Below, piece after piece: positions 47,250-57,265 of a stretch of DNA of 64,000 nt. Positions within the stretch are counted from its first letter, which is position 1; the number at the start of each line of letters is the position of its first letter. Below the pieces are notes generated by a model, which did no database searches, was not told the DNA's origin, and worked only from the letters and a program-made list of their open reading frames with translations. The DNA lies in NCBI GenBank assembly GCA_023375675.1, contig JALQBC010000020.1, positions 372,001 through 436,000 on the forward strand, in the 5' to 3' direction. The DNA is from Cytospora piceicola. Its lineage: Eukaryota; Ascomycota; Sordariomycetes; Diaporthales; Cytosporaceae. Made by a program: the position numbers and the translations under genes.

Positions 47250-48547
47250 GGCGTTTGATGAGCTAGGAGTAGGCAGTGATAGATATGTATCACCGTGAAT
47301 CCAAATCGACAACCTCCATGAAACTTCGTTTGTTTTGGAGAAAGAAGAGGCCGTGGCCATCTTAAGGCCCACCCTCCCTCCGGGGGTCAACATGCCCGGT
47401 CTCTTGCTGGCCGCCAGCCGATAGCCCCGTGGAGACTAAGGCCCTTATACACTGGTATATACTTCGACATAACCAGATAATCCCGTGGGAGTAGGTAAGC
47501 AGTCGCGGTGAGAGGAGACGCTCCTGTACCGTCCATGCCCTTCTGTCGATAGGATCAGTAGATCGGTCGTGCGCAACTTCGGGTTCCGGTAACTCCGTTA
47601 ACACGAGGGCCCTAGACTTGCTCCTATCCGGGCCTTCGTAGACTAGAGCCGTAGGCCTGAAGTACGAGAAACAGAAATCTGCTTCTGAAATGGAAACCCG
47701 TCAGTTACACGACTATCCACCCACAAGTTGAGAATGCCGAACGTATTGCTTACTGCAACTGCATCCTGTATAGTCTGGGGAAGGCTTGCGATGCAGATGC
47801 CTTGCATATATTGGGCCAGGCTGGCTTTTGTTGTTTTATGCGGTTGGTCATTACCCCAAACGTAACTTAGGGATACCCATTTGAGTTGGCGACTAGATGT
47901 AGGGTCGGTCTCGACAAGCCGTATGCAAGCCTAGCTTGGGTCGGGGCTAATCTAAAGGAGCCTCGATGGGGCGAAGTTAGAGGCTTGGACCTGACATGAT
48001 ACATGGGAAATCAAACAATCGTCAAGAATCCGCTTGACCATGGTGATATTCTGTAACCGGCGGCTCCTCCTCACTGAAAAGGAAGCCATGCTTTTGGACG
48101 GTATTTTTTGCGTATCCTTCACCGAACCATTTAGCTCAAGTACTTCGTGAAATTGATGACCACCATGTCCTGACCTTCTGTTACTTCCAGTCTATACTGA
48201 GGGTCTCTGTGTATCGGAAGAGTTCCATTGAGAAATGTTACCCCTTTGCAGTCCAATAGTAGGAAAAACGGCTGGGATGATCTCTTATTTCCGAGTAAAA
48301 TAAGGTTGAGCCGCCGCTTCAACTTCAATAAAGCGTGCCTGAACCGCAGATGAGGCAATGGAAGCTGGAGGGGACCCATCGTAACCATCATGTATATGAG
48401 TAATTGGCAGCCATCATCGGCCGCCTGGAACGCTTCGGATATGGTATGTGGCAAATGTATCAAGCCAGATTGTATTTGACGCTGGGTGATGACGATTCTT
48501 TCGCAATGTTGGCACGAATGGGGCTCCGTAGTGTCCGCATGGTGCAT
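47250..48547 (-). pseudogene. Second HET-domain gene, decayed
   Basis: Read right to left, the remains follow the order of a long HET protein. The N terminus (48547 down) has HSCQHCERIVI and LPHTISEAFQAADDGCQLL. Next, around 47930-48040, comes ILDDCLISHVSCQ and NFAPSRLL followed by two in-frame TAG stops. The HET domain proper is at 47918-47646: LVETDPTSSRQLKWVSLSYVWGNDQPHKTT, SLPQTIQDAVAVSNTFG and LWVDS. Then the sequence jumps to DRRAWTVQERLLSPRLLTY at about 47480-47545, the block that normally lies some 60 residues later, so an internal piece is lost. The pieces are in different frames. No function is expected. The intact HET gene at 37911-40270 belongs to a different subgroup, judged by its flanking regions. 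Confidence 0.7.
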
Positions 48548-48559
48548 GTGCTCGCTCCA

Positions 48560-49769
48560 TCGTGAGCCTCTTCGAAGGCTCTGACCCTTTGATATTCCTG
48601 TTTTCTTGGGTTTTTAGGTGCGGCTCCAGGACCACCGACTTTCCATGCAGTGGCCTGTGATGCCAGTATCTGTAGATATCCAGCCAGGAAAGAATTTTAC
48701 GGACAACCCGGGGGGGGGGGGGGAAGCCCCGAGCAGCGTGGGCCTGAATCATCATCCCCACGGCTTGACACTTCGTCGTATCATTGGGTGGGCAATCTCC
48801 ATCTTTGTGGCACAGCAGATGTTGATTACATACTTAGGAGCTTACTTGAGCCAATGGCAGCCACCAAAACCCCTGTCAAGTATAGCAGAAGGGCCTAAAG
48901 GCTTATAAAGGTTCCTTTCCCTCTGCTACTGCGATTAAAACAATCATTTATCCCATGCAACTCCTTCACATTCAACACTCTCAGGACATCAGTACACAAC
49001 CTTTTCTGCCCCTAATATATGAACATATCTATTCACTCCGAATACAAAGAAAATCTCTGCAAATATTACACTTTACCCACAGACATAGTATACACTAACC
49101 TTTCTCTTCCTTTCCATGATCTTTACTCTTTCAGTTTGGCAATAAACATTGTTATGTTCGGTTTGCAATCTGCCCAGATGATCAGTAATTCATCACCGGG
49201 CAATTATATTAAACTTTTAGGCAGTAGATTCCGAAGGGAGGCACATACAAGATATGTACCTAGATATGTAGTGTAGTCAAAAGTCAGCATCAGGAGTCTG
49301 GGACCATTTCAGAGGTCAATACACATGTGGTCAATCATAACCCGTACAATCGTCTCGTATCACATGCACCAACCGCACACGTCCTGCCATACTGACGGTC
49401 TCATTGAAAACTGACCATTCCTGTAATTGAAATCCTGTGGATAGTATGATCTCCCACGTGGGGCCGCTTCGGGCCGGGGCCGGTCCCATAAGTGGTTGGT
49501 TATTGCTTAGACCGTTCAATGAAACATGGAAGGAAGCTGACGGCCTAGGTGGGCAGTTCCGGCACTGCTGTCAATTGGTTGGACTCATGAAGGTATATTA
49601 ATATCGTTGCATGGGTATAACGAGTAGCATGCCATTTCTCATAGATATAAATCCCCTTTGGTACTGTATATCGACATTCTTTTTCCGTGCGTTCAACACA
49701 AATCATTTCGGTCATCGAAATATAATTGCCTTTTTTTTATCAAATTTTCAGTGTACTGTAAAAACCAAG
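48560..49769. other. Spacer with a 14-base G run
   Basis: About 1.2 kb without a supported gene. It contains a run of fourteen G (48710-48723). No RNA gene or element ends seen. Confidence 0.45.
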
Positions 49770-50999
49770 ATGTCGCCTCCAAAGAAGATGCCTGCTGCAA
49801 AGATGCCTGCTGCAAAGACGCCTGCTGCAAAGACGCCTGCTGCGAGGACAACCGTTGCGAAGACACCTGCTGCGAACACAGCTATCCCGAAGAGGCAGAA
49901 TAAGCCAGCGGAGCCCTTGACCTCCCAGAAGGTGTACAATCCGAGCGTTCTTCTTCCAGGTAGGTAGCGATCCAAGTGACCCCTTTGTTCTTCACTATTT
50001 CCCGGGTTCCATAGAAGAAAGTCCCAGGTAATAAACTAACCGGATCTTCAGATGAGTTCACTATGTAAGCTACTCAATATTCTCCAGAGCCCCCAACCAA
50101 TGCAAGGTGTATCTGACGTCTCCGAAGCTACAACGCAGAGAATGGCGGGCTTGGCTACAGTTTGGCCTTGGGTACAATGAAGAACGAACAAGGCGTCTTC
50201 AGTCGCATAAATGTACCCGCAGGCGCGTATTCCAAAAGTTTACAGGCGAGTTTACTCTTTTTTTGCTTCTTTGGATTGAACAGTCTACTATCCCTAAACA
50301 CTAGGTTATTGTCGCTAACCGACTTCTGTCACTGTCCAGGACGATATCCCAGGAGGCTTTAGTACCATTTCTGCCGTGTTTACACAGCTCGAAGCGTCCG
50401 CCGCAGCGCCTCTGCCCGAGTTCAAATTAGCACATAACAACTTCAAGGCCTATGAGGTCCCAAAGTTAGCAAGCCTCTTCTCCGGAAATGTAAAAGGGTT
50501 CTATGGAAATGGGACCAAGATAGGTGTATGTGCCCCAATCCCGTTTCAAGCTCGCAACCAGGACGGTTATCCAGAATTGGGATCCACCGGCGGCTGCAAA
50601 CCCTCGCCTCGTTTCGCTGTTTGTGTTCAAGAGGTTCAGGGCGCTTGTTGCACGACGGGGGAGGCTCCCTGGCTGCCTGGTTCTTTACATCAGACCTATC
50701 AACTTTGGAGCTTGGGAAAATACTAACTGGGGTTTGCAGTCGAAATCCAAGGTCCTCGCTCTCCGGACTGACAATGGATACGTCGTTATCGCCATGGTCG
50801 ATGATTGGCACAAGGCTTTGAGAAGTTTGGTGACACTGGTCAGAAATCTGGCAAAGGCTGGTGCAAGAAAGTGAGCAGGAGACAACTAGGCGATGTTACT
50901 ACCTGGCCTTGGTTTGAAACAGCGGGAACACCTAGGAATGTGGTGAGGGACATCTTTAATGCATACCGACCGGGCCCTGTACTGGGAAAGGCTTTATAG
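49770..50999 (+). CDS. Uncharacterised gene with Lys-Pro-Ala repeats, structure uncertain
   Basis: The start MSPPKKMPAAK leads into six 15-bp units encoding K-T/M-P-A-A pentapeptides (about 49785-49874), then QKVYNPSVLLPG, a plausible donor at 49960, a 13-bp exon and more coding-like pieces: NGGLGYSLALGTMKNEQGVF, INVPAGAYSKSLQ, GGFSTISAVFTQLEASAAAPLPEF, then NTNWGLQSKSKVLALRTDNGYVV and VTTWPWFETAGTPRNVVRDIFNAY. The codon texture suggests a real gene of some 300 residues with several introns, but I could not join all pieces with proper splice sites and at least two joins look like frameshifts. I do not recognise the family. It may be a lineage-specific gene or a recent pseudogene. Confidence 0.4.
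49785..49874 (+). repeat. 15-bp coding tandem repeat
   Basis: Six head-to-tail units related to a(t/c)gcctgctgcaaag, the last three diverged, encode Lys-x-Pro-Ala-Ala pentapeptides, resembling histone-H1-like or low-complexity basic tails. Confidence 0.85.
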
Positions 51000-51364
51000 G
51001 CAGCAATGCCCAGGTGCGTTCGATAGGAAACAATTTCAAGAAAGATCACTCTTGACACCCAAATTCATCATCATATGGGTCGAGATTAGAGCCAGTATGG
51101 TGGTTGTCTACCTAAGTAATTATATCCTCCGAGGTGCATCCGCGCTTCTGAGCTGTCAGCCGGGGCTGACTTCCGAGACTCCTGCACACACGTTGGCCCT
51201 TGACCTACGGGTACACATCTGCTTACCCTGGATAAGTAGCACTACAGATATCCATCCACACCTACATGGTTGATAGATTCACGTACCTAAGTGTCGATTC
51301 ATTTGGGTCTTCTCCTCATCAGACTGAACGGACGTGTCCCTTCTTCCTGTCTTGAAACTCAGCG

Positions 51365-52294
51365 ATGGATCCGGACACCGAGCCGGCAGGCTTACCCTCA
51401 TCCTCCGCAAGGCCACGCATCCAGTATGCCTGCGAGGCTTGCCGGATCGCCAAGGTCAAGTGTACACCCAACAATGCAGGATCTATCTGCCGAAGGTAAG
51501 AATCTAGCTGACCCCGTTGGGCCCCCATACTCTCGAGGACCCCACCGACTGACCCGGTCGTTGCATCGCGCTAGATGTTCCTTGTCGAAGCGCGAGTGTA
51601 TCTTCAAGACAGGCCCCCGAACCAGGAGGCGCCGCTCTAGGATGTGAGATGATACATACTGCTGTCCCTTGAACGTGTCCAAACAGCTCCTTTGACTGAC
51701 TGGCTGGGACAGACTCCCAGCGACCACTCGCAAGACGCCACCGCCGTCGGCACCGTCCAAGACTTTTACGATTGACGTCCCCATGTCAGCTAAAGAAAGC
51801 GCCGATATAGAGCTTTCTGATAGCATCGAGGCATTGCGCGACGCCCATGAGGGCTTCGTTGATGATCTCGTACCCGAAGAGGGAACTAGCGAGGGCAGCA
51901 ACACTGTTCGATCATCTCAGCCACAGTCTTCTGTCAGCGGACGCGGCACCTCGTCTTCGACGCTCTCGGTCAGCTCTCACTCCGTGCATGAGTTCAGTAG
52001 CGTCCGACCGCAGTTCAACCTCGACTCAGCCGCATCACTTCTTCAGTCGTTCCGGGAGGGCATGCTGCCTCATTTTCCAGTGATCGTGCTGACCCCGGAT
52101 GCAACTGTTCCATCTCTGGCTGGGGACGGACCATTCGTGCTTCTCGCGATATTGGCGGCTGCGAGTGGAGGTCGAAGCTTGCAGGGCAATGGTTAATACG
52201 ACGAGGAGTTTCGAAAGGTCTCAGGACTCAAGTTCGTGACCAGTGGTGAGCGGAGCTTGGAGTTGTTGGCCGGACTCCTTATTTACTGTGCTTG
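51365..52294 (+). pseudogene. Zn2Cys6 transcription factor, truncated by a stop codon
   Basis: Exons 51365-51495, 51575-51643 and 51713-52196 join in frame. The binuclear cluster is complete: Cys23, 26, 33, 42, 45 and 52 (CxxC-x6-C-x8-CxxC-x6-C), followed by a basic stretch RTRRRRSR. A Ser-rich linker leads to the start of the fungal regulatory domain (FNLDSAASLLQSFREGMLPHFPVIVL). The frame meets TAA at 52194 after 227 codons, yet homologous-looking sequence continues in the same frame (YDEEFRKVSGLKFV, RSLELLAGLLIYCAW to about 52294), ending at a GTAAGT. The remaining several hundred residues of the usual regulatory domain are absent. A DNA-binding-only protein could still be made. It converges on the transporter gene. 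Confidence 0.75.
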
Positions 52295-52519
52295 GTAAGT
52301 TATGAAGGTTCAGTCTCATTCTGAATTGTTTGAGGGATGTTACCCTCAACCTGTTCTAATGCTCGAGATATTTTCAAGCCCCTGACCTATATCAGACTGT
52401 ATCATGGAGCTCGTAAATAGAATGATGGCACTCAGTCCCCCTCCCATTGCCGTACTGGTAGTATATAGCTCGCGCGAATACGGTTTTTTTTTACTTCAGC
52501 GTGGTTGTAAACGACAACC

Positions 52520-54287
52520 CTAGCACTTCACCCGGAAATCAAACCCAGCTCTGGCCCACCTCGCAGCAAAGCAGAGTACAAAGCCCAGCATGGTAACACA
52601 AGCCGCCCATATTTGAGGTCCAGTAAAACTGCCGCCGTCCGCACTCTGCAGGGCTCCTCCTACTGGAGGTCCCGTCATCGACGAGAACGAGATAAGCGCA
52701 AATGCTAAACCGATCCTCGCGCCGACCTTGTCTAGCCGATCGGTAATGCTGGCAACCGTAGTTGGGAGCAGGCACTGGAACGCACCAGACGTCGCTCCGT
52801 AGACGGCTGTAAAGGCGTAGTACCCTCCGGAACTCTTCACGCCCAGCCAGCAGAATGCCACGATTGCCCAGATGAACGTGACCGGTATAATCATATTAAG
52901 TGGGCCGAAACGATCAGAAAATATGGGGACTAATACTCGGAAAGGGGCCGCAACACCATTTATAATTATGATGAGGATGGTTGCAGAAGAGTATGACATC
53001 CCCAACTCTTGCACTGCGTAAGAAGCGATCTGTGAGTGTATATGAGCGTCTGAAGTCACCGAGAACAGGGGGCAAAGCATGAGATCCAAGCTCACATAGT
53101 AAAATGTATAGTAGTTGGCCCACATTATCAGCCACCAGCCCATAACGAAGAGATTAAACACGGGCACCCGGAACGCAGTCCAGTCCACAATGGGGCCTGA
53201 TTTTCTCGGGGGTAGACGTGGCCGCATGAAAGCGATGCACACACAGAGGCAGGCCAGGTTGATGAATGCGATGACTCTGGTAGTCCAGCCAAATCCAACC
53301 TTTGGCATCAACTGCCTCACCACTAAGGGGTAAATTATACCGCCCACGGAGTTACCCGTGGTCACCAGCCCGATGGCCAATCCACGCCGTTTGTCGAAGT
53401 ACTTTGCTAGTCAACCTCTCTGGAACCAGGTCCGGGACGAGGGGGGTCACTTACAGTCGTGACAAGAGCCAAGGATGGGGTGAAGAATATTCCACCGCCC
53501 AAGCCGGTCAGCAGGCCTTGTGTGAGCATGAGTTGCCAATAAGTCTTCGAAATACTCATGAGGAACATCCCAAGCACCTGTAACACGGCGCCCACGAAGA
53601 ATGTCGGTAGGAACAACCCGGCATCAAGGAGTCGTCCAGTAAAGATGCCGCCGACCATTGTCAGCCATATTTGTAACGAGCCAATCCAAGAAATCGTTGA
53701 CGGTGGAACGTCTGGCATTGTCTTTTCATAGTAGGTCTGAAAGCTTCCGAACGAGTTCAAGTAGCCCCATGTCACGCAGACGGCGAGCCTATACGGCAGC
53801 AGCCTCATTAGTGAAATGTTCCAGGCACTGTGGATTTTCATGCAGCATTTGCAAGCTTCACGTACCAACCCTATATCCCAAGTTCTGCATTAGCAAGCTT
53901 GGCCCTGCAGATTGGCACCCATCGTATCGTTCTCACAGCACTCGTGATGTTTCAGGCTTAATTTGGAATTCAAAGACATACACAAGCAACCTGAGTCCAA
54001 GCGTTCAGACCACCATCCGGGGGAGGAGGAGGTTGTGGCCACCCTCGAGTAGTTAGGCGGGATGTAATCTGGGACAGTACATTGGATGCCGTTCTTCTTA
54101 AGTCCTCAGAGGCCCTTGCAGTTCTCTGTCTCGTCATAGATGGTGGTGCGATGGACTCCGTGTCCTCGTCCGTAATCTGAGTCGTAACATCATGTTTGTC
54201 GTGGCTGTCGTCCTTCCCGTCCGGCCCAAGCTGGCCCGGACGCTTCTCAACGTCGTGTCCCTTCTCGGCGAGTATCATATCCGGCAT
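52520..54287 (-). CDS. MFS monocarboxylate-type transporter
   Basis: The start MPDMILAEKGHDVEK (54287) begins a hydrophilic N-terminal tail ending PPPPPDGGLNAWTQV, the signature that precedes helix 1 in fungal MCT-like MFS carriers. Later exons carry VTWGYLNSFGSFQTYYEK, GGIFFTPSLALVTT|YFDKRRGLAIG (intron 53402-53454), GNSVGGIIYPLVVRQL and WANYYTFYY|IASYAVQELG (intron 53030-53095, 66 bp, which would also read through in frame). The gene ends at 52520 after about 12 predicted helices. The intron between AWTQV and LAVCVTWGY (about 53830-53990) could not be joined in phase with a clean GT-AG pair, so either an unusual splice or a small disabling indel exists. Substrate could be a monocarboxylate, riboflavin or a metabolite. 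Confidence 0.75.
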
Positions 54288-57265
54288 TGCGTAAGTTGAG
54301 CACAACAACAACGACAATAATGTGGGCGGATTTGGGGGTGGTCTGCCAACAGACTCTGACCGGACTTGGAAGACATTTTGTATGTAACATGCCGGCATTA
54401 CGGCTCCGCCGTCGGTGAACGTTATTTGCACTACAGCCGTTCTCGGAAGGAATACGACACCGGCTCGGGACGTTGATGCACCGGGACCCGCATTAAGAAG
54501 GTCGACAGGCGGCCGGGCTTTCTATGTAGACCTATCCGGGCCTGACCGTTCCCGGGCCGGTCAGGCCCAATCTCATTGACAGACCAGAGGAAGGGCAGAT
54601 GTTGGCATTGCATTGCATGATAAGTAGCGGTGTCCAGTCCATCAACCTGAGACTGTCGAGAGTACCGGATTCATTCGTATGAGAACTGGGAAGTAAACTG
54701 GTCGGGATTGAGAGAAAGCACAGTGAAGATTATGCTTTGTGACCACAAATTGCCATGGATGCATCTAAGGCATAGAAATATACCAATCAGTAAGCATGGC
54801 AAGAGACCACAACGGGGGCCAATGATATAGGGTGAAGACTCGCCCGAAGAAAGCCCAGGTAGCCAGAAACCTCTCCAATGGATCAAGCCCCTCCCTCTTC
54901 ATTACCATAAGACTTGATTCCAAAAGGCCGTGATGTTCTCTACCCACTGTTACCTTCCCCATCGGCCATAGTATCCAGACACCTGAAGTGAGTACCAGAG
55001 CCAAGGCAAGCGTGGGTTTGATTGACCCTTTGGTTTGGAGCTGCCTGTTGTTAGCAAATGAACAGGACCATGACGAAGAGGGGACCATGGCGCCGACCAC
55101 ATCTCACCGCCGTCTCTCTATTGTGGATAGCCTAGTGTAGTGTGTGTGGCCGGACGCTCATCGATGTTGGTATTCCAGCAACCAGTAGAATTTCATCAGT
55201 GTAGATCCATTCACCGCACGGGCAGTGCTCAGAGTACTTGGACTGGTTTTCGACTGGATAAGAAGTCATATTTCGATCGCTACTGATCGCTACTAGGTGT
55301 CAGATGAGGCTCAACTTGAGGAAGTGCTGGGAGAAAGTTGTTATTTACATTAGACGGCACTAACAGTAAATGAAGCATGTGAAAGCCCTGAATCCTGGGG
55401 CATTGCACCCCTGGCAGTGCCTGGAAAGTGGGAGGTCAGGGGGTTCCATCAGGGGGCCTGAGCGTGCACTGGCCTACCTAGGTACAGTGGTTTAAGGTAG
55501 CCCGCCAGGCCTCGTTAGGCTTAGCGCATCAACCCCACGATCTCTCACAAGATGCACGGGCTTCAGAGCAATCCACAAGGTATCCACCTCCGTCCACATC
55601 ACTTGATCCTCAATGCTTCTTTCTTAAATCCACGTCCATATGTCGACATCAACCCTCAACTCAACTCAACTCAACTCGGACCTCCTCTACCCGCTTAACC
55701 TTGTGGAGCCCTTGCCACTCCACCTGCCTCAGTACTGTGTATTTTGGTGATTACCTCCAACGTAATCACTGTTCGTCTCCCAAACCTCGAGGTGGGAACA
55801 TTGAGAATTCATTAGTTCCCTCATCATATCTTTCAGGGGCCACGCGAATATCTTCATCACCCGGTGGCAAGTGGCTGGATGCCCGCATGTTTGGGTGACA
55901 AAAGACACGCGATGACGGATCGATTATAGCCATATCTCAACTGGCTCCTTCGCACAGACAGCGGTGATACCCAGACTGCCAGACAGCCAGACAGCTGCCA
56001 ACTCAACGTCGGGGGAGACAGGGTTCGTTTGAGGCAGGGGGGTCGAAGCTGCGCGCTCATGCACTTAGTTCATGTCGAGTATTTCATCTGGAAACACACA
56101 ACAGCACGCACATCCCGAGCAATTTACCTGGATCAACTGGATCCTTCCTGTGACGCCGACCTAAAAGATTCGCTCTCCTTCCACCGGGTTGCTGCGTCCG
56201 CTATGAGTATCAGTCGCCCCCTGCAGCTCGGGTCGTCGGACGGCCTGGCCTCCTGAGTAACCGGAAAAACCGTCGATATGCCGACACGCGGGAAAGCCTT
56301 GCAGTAGTCCTGCAGCTGGACAAAGCACCAGCCTCTTCTGGTCCGACTCGGCCGTGGGCCAAGGGCTACCCGCGCAGGGCTCGCCAGGAGATGCATATGC
56401 CTTCCGGTGCCTGAGTGCCAGGAGTGCCAGGAGTGCCTGGAGGCTAGCTGTGGTATGTTTTCTAACGCTGCTTTTGCATGCTCTGGGCTCTCTGGGCTGT
56501 CTTGGCTTGGCTTAGCCGCGAAGAACGTCCCGAACCTCCACGTCGGTCTTCCGTGACTGATGCTACCTTCCACTGCCTAGTTCCCATGGACCTGGTCTGT
56601 GGTTCTGCAAGGGAGAGCCAGAGTTCAAGCGTATGTGGCGTGCCTTTGTCTCTCGATCTCGTCTCCTTGACTTCACTGGCGCGAAGGTGCTCTCTGTTCA
56701 GAGACAGTGTCTCGTGTGGCCGATTCGTTTCGGTTGGTTGAACATGCTGAGTTTCCGGGCCATCAATTGGTGTCATGGCACTATAACCTGTATCACGATG
56801 CTGGAAGCCCGCCTGCATGCTTTCTTCTCGTTTATCTGCTTGCTCTCCCACGATAATCTCTTAATTAAGCATTTTCCTTGGTTGTACCACTTGTTTGGCC
56901 CACAGCCTGTCAGACCTCAGGTCACTCTATTCTACCCGCTGTTCATGGTGGACGTTCGCTGCGTGGCTGCCCTTAATATCGTACTTTGATCTGAGTCGTC
57001 CACGCCCGGGTCTCGAATGTGCATCGATGCACAAGGCCTCCCGTTCCTCAACTGCCGCACAAACCGAGCATCGGATAGCGACTCGTATCGTTATTTGATC
57101 TCAAGTTGGTCCTGTGCAACATATCGTGTCCATCCTTCCAGAAGACAGCCTCTCTTCTGCTCGAGGACGACGGCCGGAGTGGGTATTAGTAACGTCCCTT
57201 GTGCTCCTTTTCGTTTCCAGCCGCAGCCCGTCTTGTTTGTCGCCGGTCCGCCTGTTGAACCCATC
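54288..57265. other. Long gene-free stretch
   Basis: About 3 kb without a supported gene. It contains a TCAAC pentamer repeated four times (55656-55675), a tacctaggta palindrome near 55475, and a C/T-rich zone before 57266 that is probably the promoter and leader of the next gene. A 111-codon minus-strand frame at 54765-55100 has hydrophobic segments but no recognisable family. Confidence 0.45.

Noticed and set aside
54765..55100. 111-codon minus-strand frame with hydrophobic stretches
   Set aside because: No recognisable family, no partner exons and no clear start context; too weak to call.
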